From Dioscorea cayenensis subsp. rotundata (taxonomy: Eukaryota > Streptophyta > Magnoliopsida > Dioscoreales > Dioscoreaceae), in NCBI RefSeq assembly GCF_009730915.1, contig NC_052472.1:1178001-1242000 (forward strand): 64,000 nucleotides of DNA, written 5' to 3'. Within the stretch, counting starts at the first letter, position 1. The number at the start of each line of letters is the position of its first letter. Both the position numbers and the translations under genes were made by a program. This document shows, piece by piece, positions 35,990-47,342 of the stretch. The notes under the pieces are model-generated. The model was given only the letters and a program-made list of their open reading frames with translations. It ran no database searches and was not told where the DNA came from.

Positions 35990-38900
35990 GAATTGCTACT
36001 ATTAAGTAGGACAAGGAGCAAAACTAAACAAACAAACAAACTAAACAAACTTTCAAGGTGAGTGATAATTGTGAGATACACTAAAGAGCTAATAACTTCT
36101 ACATATCAAGTGAGATCATCCAAAAGTGTATAATTATCTGGGAGAGTTTAACATCGTACCTAGAAGGAATAGCTATTGTATTTTCATTAGTAAGATTAGA
36201 TCTATTATGCGTATCAAGTACATATTTAGCCTAAGATAAAAATAACCACAAGCTAATTAATGAGGTGACTTCAATACCAAGAAAATAACGTAGAGAGCTT
36301 AAATCTTTTATTTTAAATAATTCTGCAAAGTGATCCTTAATAAAGTCAATAGCATCCAAATCATCTTTAATGTTTATATCATTCACATAAAAAAACAATC
36401 CACGAGAAAAGATAGGACTGAATAAATTAAATCATCAGGTAAATTAATAGAGTCAATTTAGAGTAATGTTAAATTGAACTTATGAGCTAAGAATAAGTTG
36501 TTTGGTTGAGACAATAAAGTATATGCTCTAAAAAGACAGCACACTTATCTCTGAATGCGGAGCAAACTAGAGAAAAATGCATGCATACCTCTTTATGTAA
36601 TCTCCACTTAAGAAAGCATTTCTTTTTTTATATCCACTTGAAAAAGAAGAAGCAAAGGCTATCAAAACACATATTAAAGTCATTTTTTCACTAGAGTAAA
36701 AATCTCCTCATAGTTAATGCTATACTCCTGAGAAAAACCTTTAAACACAAGGCAAGATCTATAATGTTCAAAAGATCCATTTGCCATTGCCTTTGTCTTA
36801 TATATCCTCTTACAACCAATAAATTTTTTACCTTGGGGTGATAAAGCAAGATCCCAGAAGTGAGTTTTCTATAGAGTTATAAGTAGGGGCGGACCCACAT
36901 GGGTGGCAGCCCGGGCTGGCCGGCCGGAAAATCTTAGAAGAACTGTGTTCAGTAAGATTTTTTATATGAATATTAATGTTTTATAATATTTTGTTTGTAC
37001 AAAGCTAATATATATGTAATGGGCTTGTGCTTGAGTGGTTTGTTGGAATTGGATGGTAGGAGCCAACCATGGTTCAAATCCTAGACCTAGAGTTTACAAT
37101 GTTAAGTTTTTAATAACTTTTAGTAATTAAAAAAACAAATCAAAAAAATTATGAAAAATTATACAATGTTTTTAAACTTTATAATTTTTTAATAATTAAG
37201 AAAAAACTAAATTGATAATGTGGCATGACAAATGTTAAAAATTTTAGTAATGAAAATTTTTTCTTATTTAAATTTTTTTAAAATTTTAAGTTTTAATAAA
37301 ATTTGAGAAATTGTTCAAAACATCCATCACAATGATAGTAGTTGACATTAACCCCCCTCACCAATGAGTTTTGGTTCTGCCACTGACCGTGGTTGAACTG
37401 AAAAGAGACCATGGTTGGGCTAAAAACGCCAGAAAATTAAAAGTTGACGAATATGAAAATGTTGACTTTTATTTAAGCCCGGGCTGAACTAAATTCCTGG
37501 GTCCGCCACTGGTTATAAGTTCTTCTATCATAGAAAAAAGCTTTCTATAAAAGATGAATGTTCAATAAAAAAAATGTATAGATGATAAAAACAAGCAATA
37601 GTCAAAGGAATAAACATAGAACAAATGAGTTAATGATATATACTTGTCAATGGTGAACTAAAAGAAATAGTGGCAAGAACTAAATGAGTGATAGATGTTA
37701 ATTGTATCATTAGAGAAAGGATCCATAAAAACCATAGATTATGAGATTTAGAAGAAGACAAAGTATTTCTTGATGAATAAGAAGGAATAAATTCTAAAAT
37801 ATTTTATATCAGATACATATAATCAATTAATACTTGGATCAAAACATTGATATCTTTGTAAACTAACACCATAACTAAGAAACACACACATATGTGACTT
37901 AGCAGATAATTTTGTGCATTCATGAATAGGTAACAAAACAAAGAAAGTGCACTTAGAAACACAAAGAACAATCATTTGGTAGAATACCAAACAACGAATG
38001 AAAAAAGTCAATGTAAAAGGATTACGATTAATAAGATGCATGATAACTAAAACAACTTCACTTAACCAAAGACATGAATGGCAATGGTAGAAAGTATCAA
38101 TAATATGTAGTTTCCATAACATGATGATGCTTACATTCTGCAATTCCATTTTGTTCAAGGGCGTAAAAACAAGAAGTTTAATGAATTATTCCGACAAAGG
38201 CCAAAAACTAAGTAAATTGATTAATATGACAATTTGAAATATCACTAAAATAAAATTTTCTTAATATTCTTGTAGAAACCAAATACTCCAATCCAAACTT
38301 AGAAACACGCCCTAACCAAGAATGCCACAAGAAAAATAATATAGATTGAGAATTTAACTCAAAAGTAGATAAAGACGAAAATGTTTTAAAAGTAACAATT
38401 AAATGCGGGGATGCGAAAATGCACAACAAAAAGAGTAGCATTGAAGGTTATATGATAGCCTAAATCAACCAATTGACTAATAGATAATAAACTAGCATGA
38501 GTTTGGGAGCATGCAGAATATGTTCAAAAGTAAGGTAAGATAAATCAAAACTACCAATTCCTTGAAGGAGTATAATAGAAACATTGGTAATATAAACTAG
38601 TTTGAGATTATCAATAGAAGAAGAATAAGTATACCAAAGTAGATCTCTAAGGGAGTCATATGATTAATAGCTATAAAATCAATCAACTGTACTTATATAG
38701 TAAAAAGATTATCTGAACTGTAAATTAACTTATGCGGAGTAGAAAGATTACAAACATTTTGACATACAAAATCTTTGAGGTTGGTTCAACAAAAATATTT
38801 GGATTCTTATCCAAATATCCTAGTAGGTAATGAAAGTATGTGTTGTTTACCAGGTATATCGAGATAAGACATTATAGCAGAAAATACTTATCCACGTCCA

Positions 38901-39240
38901 TTGCTCAGTTATATTTACCTAAAATAAACTGAGAAATACTAATACGGAGTATGGCATACCCTGTAAATTGTAAATAAGAGTTGAATAAAACCTATATTAG
39001 TGATAGCACATGAAAAATTTTGAGATTAGCTAATACCAAAATTGGACGGCATAGCAAAACGAGTCTTTTTTGCAATTAATTCACTTATAGCTAGATTAAC
39101 AGTGGGCAAAGGCAAACAACATAATTGACAGAGTACTCCTAAAAGACTTAAAATGTTCTCTTACTGCCATTAACAATTATGTACAACATTATTTTTCTCT
39201 AAATTTAAAAAAGATTGGATTTACTTGCGATTCATAAATA
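35990..39240 (-). mobile_element. Second Copia element, heavily decayed, minus strand
   Basis: Translated fragments in shifting frames on the minus strand follow Copia order from right to left. Protease-side text with SLLSISQLVDLG lies near 38480; a GAG-pre-integrase LWHSWLGRVSKFGLEYL stretch near 38290-38330; integrase fragments HLINRNP and HECTKLSAKSHMCVFL near 37880-38050; reverse transcriptase fragments KGFSQEYSINYEE near 36720 and DDLDAIDFIKDHFAEL near 36330, where the expected YVDD reads YVND; then AKYVLDTHNRSNLT near 36200. No LTRs are recognised, and the right side runs to the assembly gap. It is interrupted by a TIR element at 36885-37511. It belongs to a different Copia subfamily from the 23-27 kb element. 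Confidence 0.8.
36885..37511. mobile_element. 627-bp TIR element with 9-bp target duplication (Mutator-like MITE candidate)
   Basis: GTTATAAGT occurs exactly at both flanks (36876-36884 and 37512-37520). The termini are inverted repeats: AGGGGCGGACCCA on the left, and AGTGGCGGACCCA on the opposite strand at the right (after one further C). Further in, both ends carry CAGCCCGGGCT, so the inverted repeats extend imperfectly to about 35 bp. A 9-bp duplication with long TIRs fits Mutator-like elements. There is no transposase. Internally, GCTTGAGTGG (37029) and GGTTCAAATCC (37071) resemble tRNA-type A and B boxes. It inserted into the Copia relic, so it is younger than that element. Confidence 0.75.
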
Positions 39241-39309
39241 TGCTCTAAAAATACTACATGATTAAACAACATAATTAATTAATATAAAAATCTTGAATAA
39301 AAGCGTCAC

Positions 39310-40309
39310 NNNNNNNNNNNNNNNNNNNNNNNNNNNNNNNNNNNNNNNNNNNNNNNNNNNNNNNNNNNNNNNNNNNNNNNNNNNNNNNNNNNNNNNNNNN
39401 NNNNNNNNNNNNNNNNNNNNNNNNNNNNNNNNNNNNNNNNNNNNNNNNNNNNNNNNNNNNNNNNNNNNNNNNNNNNNNNNNNNNNNNNNNNNNNNNNNNN
39501 NNNNNNNNNNNNNNNNNNNNNNNNNNNNNNNNNNNNNNNNNNNNNNNNNNNNNNNNNNNNNNNNNNNNNNNNNNNNNNNNNNNNNNNNNNNNNNNNNNNN
39601 NNNNNNNNNNNNNNNNNNNNNNNNNNNNNNNNNNNNNNNNNNNNNNNNNNNNNNNNNNNNNNNNNNNNNNNNNNNNNNNNNNNNNNNNNNNNNNNNNNNN
39701 NNNNNNNNNNNNNNNNNNNNNNNNNNNNNNNNNNNNNNNNNNNNNNNNNNNNNNNNNNNNNNNNNNNNNNNNNNNNNNNNNNNNNNNNNNNNNNNNNNNN
39801 NNNNNNNNNNNNNNNNNNNNNNNNNNNNNNNNNNNNNNNNNNNNNNNNNNNNNNNNNNNNNNNNNNNNNNNNNNNNNNNNNNNNNNNNNNNNNNNNNNNN
39901 NNNNNNNNNNNNNNNNNNNNNNNNNNNNNNNNNNNNNNNNNNNNNNNNNNNNNNNNNNNNNNNNNNNNNNNNNNNNNNNNNNNNNNNNNNNNNNNNNNNN
40001 NNNNNNNNNNNNNNNNNNNNNNNNNNNNNNNNNNNNNNNNNNNNNNNNNNNNNNNNNNNNNNNNNNNNNNNNNNNNNNNNNNNNNNNNNNNNNNNNNNNN
40101 NNNNNNNNNNNNNNNNNNNNNNNNNNNNNNNNNNNNNNNNNNNNNNNNNNNNNNNNNNNNNNNNNNNNNNNNNNNNNNNNNNNNNNNNNNNNNNNNNNNN
40201 NNNNNNNNNNNNNNNNNNNNNNNNNNNNNNNNNNNNNNNNNNNNNNNNNNNNNNNNNNNNNNNNNNNNNNNNNNNNNNNNNNNNNNNNNNNNNNNNNNNN
40301 NNNNNNNNN
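39310..40309. other. Assembly gap of exactly 1000 N
   Basis: A run of exactly 1000 unknown bases, a conventional scaffolding placeholder rather than a measured length. Apparent open frames across it are meaningless. It lies between the two copies of the duplicated block. Confidence 1.
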
Positions 40310-40553
40310 ATTAACTTCTTGTTTTATTTTTACGGAAGCTGTAATGTCAGCAGCCCAGTGTGAACTCCAAGCTTGGCAGAAACCATAGTGTAAGGTGGAT
40401 TGCACGATGATTTGAAGTTAAAGGAATCGCTTCAATGCCTTTAGTGATTGTGGTAGTCAATTGTGTGCTCTTTAAAATTTGTAGTTGGTTTACTACTATG
40501 TAAATTTATATATCATAGGGGTGTGAGTTCCTGGGGTGGTCTATGAAAGTTCT

Positions 40554-40593
<40 letters not shown>

Positions 40594-40751
40594 AATAAGT
40601 CTATGAACATCTGCACCAAAACTTCTGAGAGGACCCAAGAAAGAGATAAGAGGCACGTAGGAGTTGGTGGGTCAAGAATTTATTATTTATTTTGGAATCG
40701 TGGTAAAACTGACCGATTATCAAATGGGGACATTTGCCAGAAGACCGCACC

Positions 40752-40799
<48 letters not shown>

Positions 40800-41440
40800 C
40801 TATATTTTAGATAGCTCATTTAAGAAAAAGGAGTTCCCATTCCTAATTAAAGTGGGCTCTATATAGAAGGCTTTATTTAACCAACTCTGGCTAACTGTCA
40901 AATGGATAAAACATAAGATAAGTAAAGGCACTACTCAAATCTTTAGTTTAACTTTTTGAGGTCACCAGTATATTATAACCTTCATTCTCATGTACCCTTG
41001 CCTATATATGCACATACAAACTATAGTTTGAATAGCTCATTTAAAGAGAAATTAATCCTAAGATGGGCAGCACTACTATATGAGGTGATTGCTCGTTTGT
41101 CTACATCAAATGGATAAAAATAAATGATATAGAAGCTACTATAAATATTTAATTTTAACTTTTTATATGAGATCTTTAGATACAACTTCATTCTCATGTA
41201 TATATATACCACACTGGCTATGGTTCGAGATAGTTCATTTTAAAAGGAAAAAGGAAAAAGAAATTAATCTTAAGGTGAGCTCTGCATATAAAAGCTTTAT
41301 TGCTCACATTTGTTTCTACATCAAATGGATAATAGGACAGAAGCACTATGATACACGCACAATTTTAGCTTTTTAGTAGGGATCTTATATTTTAATCTTA
41401 ATTCTCATGTATTTTTAAAGTTGTAATTAAGTTTCACTGA
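40310..41440. repeat. Post-gap sequence with three diverged tandem units of about 200-220 bp
   Basis: After the gap comes unrecognised sequence with (TA)n at 40557-40590 and 40758-40799. Units beginning near 40798, 41018 and 41216 share, in order, a (T)AGCTCATTTA or TAGTTCATTT start, a GGGCTCT or GAGCTCT stretch, a TACATCAAATGGATAA-type block, and a TTCATTCTCATGTA or AATTCTCATGTA end. A fourth related unit is at about 44955-45165. The TACATCAAATGG block resembles the promoter motif of the small membrane-protein family downstream. Confidence 0.65.
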
Positions 41441-42970
41441 TTAATAATAATAATAATAATAATAATAATTTATTTTTAGTCTCTTGTGTTTATTAAGGTC
41501 AACTTTAAAACGTAGCTATCCACAGAGATTTGATGCAACTCAAACGTACTTCCATCAGTGATTCGTTTCAAATTAACTTGCCATTAAACTATCTCCACAT
41601 AATGGTTATCTTTATAAAATGAGGACTTTGACGCAATCATTTCGTTAAACTTCATAGCTGATTAGGCTATCTCCCACCATTATAATTATTTAATAAATAT
41701 TAAATATTATTAATAAAATAATAAAATAATATATTAAAAAATTATATTACAAACTAAATATTTAAAATAATTAAAGTATATTATTAATTTAATAATAAAA
41801 TTATTATGTCCTTTTGGATAGACTTAATTTGTGTGTGATAAAAATAAAAATATTTAAATTTATTATTTAATGGAGATGGTCCCCTAGGGTATGGAAATGA
41901 ACCAAATCGTTTGTTAAAAGCTCGAGAGGCGCTCGGCTCATTAAGAGCTTCGATTCGGCTCATTTATTAAAGCTTGTAAGGTAAACAAATCGAGTTTAAA
42001 CACCACCAAGCTCAAGCGGCTTTGATGAACAACTGCGTTTATAGTATGCATTTAAAGACATCGTACAGAATGGGTGCTCTCGCAGTGCTCACATTTAGAC
42101 TACGTGATCATTTATAGTATCATTAACAAGTTTATTTATAAAAATCATTAATAGAATTATTTATATATCATCAACAATCTCATTTATGTAAAGTATTTAT
42201 AAAAACTTTTATAGGAATATTAACATCGTTATACGTGGGATCATTAATAATAAAGTATTGCAAAAATATTACACTAATTTTTAAGTATAAAATTAAGAAA
42301 AAATAAGATTAATTTATAACTTTTATTATAAAAAATTTCAATATTAATTTTAAAACAATATTTTTTTAATAATAATAATTACTATGATGATGTATTTTTC
42401 ATAACCGATCTTTCTCAAGCAAACAAGTTGAACCTAAAGCTCTATGTAGGCTCAAGCTCGACTCGGACTCGTATAAGACAACTCGAGTTCGGCTTGAGGC
42501 ATAGTTAAAAACAATAGTAGCTGAGCTTAGACAAAAGCCGTACTCGGGACACTCAGCTCGTTTATACACTAGCCTGGTGGTCCATCTCACATTTTAATAT
42601 AAAAATAAATGGGACCCACCTGGCTAGTGTTTGGTAATGGTGTTAAAGCCCTCCTATATAGAGGGTTTTGAGCAGGTAAATAATAACTCTTAGTGATGAT
42701 AAGTATATTCTCTTAACTACCAGTGGCGGTGTTTTATAAAAGAAATAATAATAAAGCTGCATGAGGATCAAAGTCAAAAATATAATAATTATTATACATT
42801 CAATCTCTTGCTGACAAAATAGTATGCATATACCACACAGCCCTGAAGAGATGGATAGTAATTTTGTTTGAGAGGCCACTATTAGCCAGTAGAGATAAAT
42901 CAAGCTTCATATCCATCACTAAAACAACCTTATACATTATTCATATAAAAATAAGTTGAAGCCTAACCAT

Positions 42971-43003
<33 letters not shown>

Positions 43004-43260
43004 AAAACAAACACATCACATATTCGACATGATTTTTAATAATATATAAATGAATTAATGGCCTCTTGAGCTAATAATATGAACTTTGTACATAGTGTTC
43101 ATCTTCACAAGAAGGACTTAAAAGATTGAATTCCAAAGCTCAATAAAGTGAGGGTACACGTGTGATGGGTTATTAAGTCTATTATCACTTATATATATAT
43201 ATATATATAAATCAACGATGCAGTGGGGATATGACATGACAAGGATTGAGTGAAACCCGC
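41441..43260. other. Repeat-rich spacer with GAGCTCG-type sequence
   Basis: (AAT)n at 41444-41469. At 41900-42030 and 42400-42570 GC-richer patches repeat GCTCGAG, CGGCTC and AGCTCGGC words in both orientations, unlike the AT-rich surroundings; a similar patch fills 45290-45890. This looks like a dispersed repeat family whose ends I cannot define. From 42895 to 42980 the sequence matches 46690-46765, marking the left part of the duplicated small-gene unit. No gene is seen. Confidence 0.45.
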
Positions 43261-43325
43261 ACCGGAATAAATACACCTCATAAAGTTCCACTGCTAAGCT
43301 TATTGGTTCAACATTACATCACAAA
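43261..43325 (+). promoter_or_regulatory. Promoter-like module 1 of the small membrane-protein family
   Basis: GAATAAATACACCTCATAAA (a TATA-like AATAAATA) is followed by a GTTCAACATTACATC block. Near-identical modules are at about 45960, 46138 and 46882, the last being upstream of the intact gene. Shared position before each gene copy suggests core promoter and 5' leader; this is inferred from conservation only. Confidence 0.5.
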
Positions 43326-43445
43326 GAAAGATAAAGAATAAAGAATCACTATATACTCAGTCTCCACTTCCTCTCTATTTCAATTTATCGAGACCTTCAA
43401 TTTCCTTTTTGTTTTTCTTCGTCTCAAAGAATTTGTTAGCAAAGG

Positions 43446-44037
43446 ATGGAGAAGATGAAAGTGATTAGAAGGCTGATGGTCAAGACACTTATCATCATAA
43501 GGCAGAAGTAGTTGGAGGAGAAAGAAGGAGAAGTGAAAGAGAGGCCAGGACTTCATTCAAGCAAACCTAACCCAATTCTCCACTTCTTGGGAACTTAGCA
43601 GACTTCTTCACCAAAAGTTTGATGAGTTGTGTGCCACCAGAGACAAGAGATGAGACACTTAAACACTGGCTTCATATAATGGTCTCACCATTTGTTGTTT
43701 GTACCAATACTCCTCATTCTTACCTTTCTAGCATTGCTGTTGTTGTTCTTGTCTTACCATTGTTTTAGCTATTGCATTCATTTCTTTAGAGTTTCTATAG
43801 AGATGATGATGACCTGTTGTCGTTCTTGTCTTGGTTGTTTTAGTCATTTCTTTAGAGCTTCTATAAAGATGACAAAGGCCACCGTGTCGTTCCTTGGCCA
43901 TCGTAGTTTGCATGTGTTGCTTTAGTTCTACAAAGATGATGAAGAAGGCTGGAAGGAATGGCACACTCATTTCCAAGGAGTTTCTTTCGAGGGCTAACCC
44001 TAGGGTTACTTTGGAAACCTCAGGGGATAGGAATTAG
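43446..44037 (+). pseudogene. Decayed copy of the small membrane-protein gene
   Basis: Homologous to the intact gene at 47019-47342. The leader (CTCAAAGAATTTGTTAGCAAAGG), the GACTTCATTCAAGCAAACC segment, the CTCCACTTCTTGGG segment, the terminal GGAAGGAATGGCACA and the AACCTCAGGGGA end are all recognisable. The frame from the first ATG (43446) stops after 22 codons. An insertion follows the middle, and a segment ending TTTAGAG(T/C)TTCTATA(G/A)AGATGA is present as three imperfect tandem copies. It cannot make the 107-aa product. Confidence 0.7.
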
Positions 44038-45290
44038 GAACTTTTGTCTTTTGAGAAGTTGTGTGTTTGCTATAGATCCACATGCATGCATGCATGCATA
44101 TATACATGTTTGATCTATATATCTATCTATATATATATATAAATATATATGGTATGAGTATGGTCTTGTAATGTTAATTTATATAGTTCTTTATGTATAA
44201 TTTCTTAGTTTGAGATATATGTGGTTTAATAAATTTTATGTTTTATGTGTTCTAGATATTATTTTTCTTTCTTTTCTTTTATCTCTTGTAATTATACTGC
44301 CTTGTTTGCTTCTATCAACTTCATATCATATCTTCTAATTTCTTCTTCAAGATCAAACAGTTTTAATTGCAAGATCAACAACAGGAATTAACAACTTGGA
44401 AAAAACATGCAGAAAAATAGATGAAAACTGCAGCAATTAATGTGAGAATGAGTTGATCAATCGGTTACTAACTCAGAGTGCTATTATGTTGATCACCTTA
44501 ATGAAGCAGTTAAGCATTAGTTGTGGAACATGAATAGAGTGGATAAGCCGATTTTATTAAAAAGAGAATAAAGTCATGAGAGAGGAAAGCAACGTGAACG
44601 ATAAAAAACTGAAGTTGTGGAACATTTCAATTCCCTCTAATTACTCTGGCTTTATGAACACAAACAAAAAGTCTTTTTATAATTTATAAATATTAATTTA
44701 GTATCCTAAATAAAATCCAACAAATATTTCATAATAGTCCATATTTATATACTATATAATTTGATGCAAAACTCAAGGAAAAGAAAATAAAAAGTAAATT
44801 ATATACATAACTATCGAAATTTTTAATTATTATCTAAACATATAATGGGATTCATCTTGTTCGACGACCTGGTTGACTGTTTCATCAGATACTCATCCAA
44901 GTGGAGTCAGTAAGTCAATTTGTGTGTTTTATATGACCCAACCCAATGATATGATTCAGTTAGGTAGAAACAGCTTTTATATTACCTCTATATATAAAGT
45001 TTTATTGCTTAACTGTTCTACATCAAATGGATAAATAAAGTAAATTAAAAAAGCACTGTAAATTTCCACTTTAACTTTATTTAATTTATTTTTTTTTGGT
45101 GAGATCTTATATTTTTACTTCATTTCTTATGTATTTTTGAAGTTATATGCTTCACAGAATCATAATTAATAATGATTTAATTTGTTTTAGTCTTTGAGTG
45201 TGTTTGTTAGCTAGTGATAGATAAAGTAAATAGCGTCCGTGGTGAATATAAAAGTGAAAAATAAAAATAAGTTGCTAGAGCTTAACATTT
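44038..45290. other. Spacer with a dispersed repeat unit
   Basis: AT-rich. Contains the fourth copy (about 44955-45165) of the unit found at 40798-41440, with ATAAAGTTTTATTGCT and CTACATCAAATGGATAAA. No gene is seen. Confidence 0.5.
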
Positions 45291-45890
45291 GATCTCGAAT
45301 TATTAAACAATGCGCGAGCTCAGACAACATTTGAGCTAGAATTATTAAATCAGCGACGTTAAAGCTCACGAGCCTGCTTGTTTATCAAGCTCGTGAGCAG
45401 ACTCACGAATAAACTTATATACCAAGCTTGCGAGCTTAGTAAATGAGCTTGCTCGCGAGCCCTACTAACAAATATGTTACATAAACTTAATAATAAAACC
45501 TACTAGTCGTGAATCGCTAAGCGAGCTTGCATTTTTCTTAAATATAAATAAATTCATGTGTTAAATATTAATAATAGGCATTAGAGTTTATTATTTTTAA
45601 AACTGCTTTTCGAAGCGAAAGTTCTAGCGAGCTCCTCGTTTTTATCATAAGCGAGGCTTCTTTGAGAGTCTAACTTGGAGCAGGCTCGAGGCTTAGTTAG
45701 TTTTTATTATAAAGCAAAAGCTGAGTTAAGCTCACTTGGCTTAATTTTTACTTATCTCGAGCCGAGTTCGAGGTTTTACAAGATATGGGCAGATCGAGGC
45801 TGGCGGCACGTAGCTAGTCCAATGAACCAATCATTAAACATTTCAAGCTCGGCTCGACTCGATTCGTTTGCTCCCCTCGACTGCCCGATT
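45290..45890. repeat. GAGCTCG-type dispersed repeat, second patch
   Basis: A GC-richer stretch full of AGCTCGCGAGC, GCTCGAGGC and CGGCTCGACTCG words, related to 41900-42570. No open frame of substance and no defined termini. Confidence 0.45.
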
Positions 45891-45900
45891 TATTATACAT

Positions 45901-46254
45901 CTTTAAATGACGATGCATTGGAAAAAGAAAATACTAAAGACAACGATGAAACCCACACTAGAATAAATACTCCTCATAAAAAGTTCCGTTTTTCATTGGT
46001 TCAACATTACATCAAAAACAGAAAAAGAAAAGTAATAAAGAATAAAGAATCACCATATATTTATTAAAAATAAAAATCTTTAAATGAACGTGCATTGGAA
46101 AAAGAAAAATATAAAGACAACGATGAAACCCCACACTAGAATAAATACTCCTCATAAAGTTCCGTTTTTCATTGGTTCAACATTACATCAAAAACAGAAA
46201 AAGAAAAGTAATAAAGAATAAAGAATCACCATATATAATTTTGTATTTCCTCTA
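45901..46254 (+). repeat. 177-bp tandem duplication of promoter-like modules 2 and 3
   Basis: Unit 45901-46077 repeats at 46078-46254 with few changes. Each starts CTTTAAATGA, carries AGACAACGATGAAACC and GAATAAATACTCCTCATAAA, then GGTTCAACATTACATCA, and ends with AATAAAGAATCACCATATAT. The second unit leads into a truncated gene copy. Confidence 0.8.
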
Positions 46255-46350
46255 TGCTTCAATTATTAAAGCTTCAATCTCCTCCTGTTTTCCTTGTCTC
46301 AAAGAATTGGTAGCAAAGGAAAGATGGAGAAGATGCTGATTAGGTGGTAG
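46255..46350 (+). pseudogene. Truncated third copy of the small membrane-protein gene
   Basis: After module 3 the 5' leader is recognisable (TCTCAAAGAATTGGTAGCAA), followed by a start-like ATGGAGAAGATGCTGATTAGG that runs into TAG within about ten codons. Downstream sequence no longer matches the family. Only the leader and first codons survive. Confidence 0.55.
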
Positions 46351-46881
46351 AGAAACTTATATAGAAGTATATCGTATATTATTTTTATAATATTTTGTAT
46401 TCATATAAAGGAACTGTACACTATTTACAAAAATATTGTATAATATTTTTATAATATTATTAAATATTTGCACAATATTATACCAAGTGGATTCAATCTC
46501 TAAACTGCCTATAATTCACCTTTATAATAAGATGCCACTGGAGTATCAGTTGTTCTCCATTATCACATTTTTCACTTTAAACTTTAGTAGTTAAATAAAT
46601 TCATCATATATATATATATACACACTATTTTCATACACATAACCTGGAGATTTAATTTTGTTCAAAAGACCATATTAAGAGATAAATTAAAGCTTCACAT
46701 CCATCACTAAAAACAAGCTCATACCTTATCGTATAAAAAAATAAGTTTAAAGCCTAACTATTATTTGATACGCCAGTACTCTTGCAACCTGATTTTTAAT
46801 AATACTATATATGCTAAATGGACATGCATCACAAGAAAAAAGGAATAATTATAAAAAGATTGTGTGAAACACACATGCACC

Positions 46882-46975
46882 AGAATAAATAGACCTCATA
46901 AGGTTTCGTTGCTCATTTGTTCAACATCACATCAAAAAGAAAACTTAAAGAACCACTATATATAAGTCTTCCTTA
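46882..46975 (+). promoter_or_regulatory. Promoter-like module 4, upstream of the intact small gene
   Basis: GAATAAATAGACCTCATAAG, then GTTCAACATCACATCAAAAA, then a clear TATA candidate ACTATATATAAG near 46952-46963, about 55-65 bp before the start codon. Confidence 0.55.
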
Positions 46976-47018
46976 AGTCTTTCTTAGTCTCTAACAATAG
47001 TTGTCAAAGATAGAGATA

Positions 47019-47342
47019 ATGATCATTGGAAGGCAGATGGCAGAGCAACTTATCAGTAATATAGTTGGTCACTTGTTGGACTTCATTCAACAAACCCTAA
47101 CCCTAATTCTTCACTTCTTGGGGAACACAGTAGCCTTGATCTTCACCAAAAACCTTAGTGAGTTGTTGCCAATAGTTCTCATTCTGATTTTCTTGTATTG
47201 TTGTTGTATTTGTTGCAGTTGGTGCTTTTGGGTTTCTAGAAAGATGATGAAGGCCCCTGGAAGGAATGGCACAATATTCATTCCAAGGAGATCTTTTGAG
47301 ACCAACCCTAGAGGTTATTTTAGAAACCTCAGGGGAAAATAG
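47019..47342 (+). CDS. Small membrane protein of 107 aa, family not recognised
   Basis: ATG 47019 to TAG 47340-47342, single exon. The N-terminal 45 residues are amphipathic to hydrophobic (LISNIVGHLLDFIQQTLTLI). Residues 48-70 form a strong membrane segment ending in a cysteine cluster (YCCCICCSWCFW, 60-71) of a type often palmitoylated. A basic tail follows with MKAPGRNG (77-84) and a terminal FETNPRGYFRNLRGK. I recall short plant proteins ending with a similar MKAPGR...YFR-LR pattern but cannot name the family or a function. Evidence that it is real: a decayed and a truncated paralogue with matching leader lie upstream, and the conserved parts include the coding ends. Likely topology is a tail in the cytosol next to a membrane; this is inference. 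Confidence 0.7.
   Translation: MIIGRQMAEQLISNIVGHLLDFIQQTLTLILHFLGNTVALIFTKNLSELLPIVLILIFLYCCCICCSWCFWVSRKMMKAPGRNGTIFIPRRSFETNPRGYFRNLRGK

Noticed and set aside
37020-37090. Possible tRNA gene (A- and B-box-like words)
   Set aside because: No cloverleaf: no acceptor or anticodon stem can be formed. Kept only as a feature of the TIR element.
39275-40405. Long open frames on both strands across about 39.3-40.4 kb
   Set aside because: They consist almost wholly of translated N from the 1000-base gap.
40310-40530. Gene fragment just after the gap (QCELQAWQK-like text)
   Set aside because: A short stretch with stops on both sides; no convincing match to Copia RNase H or any other family.
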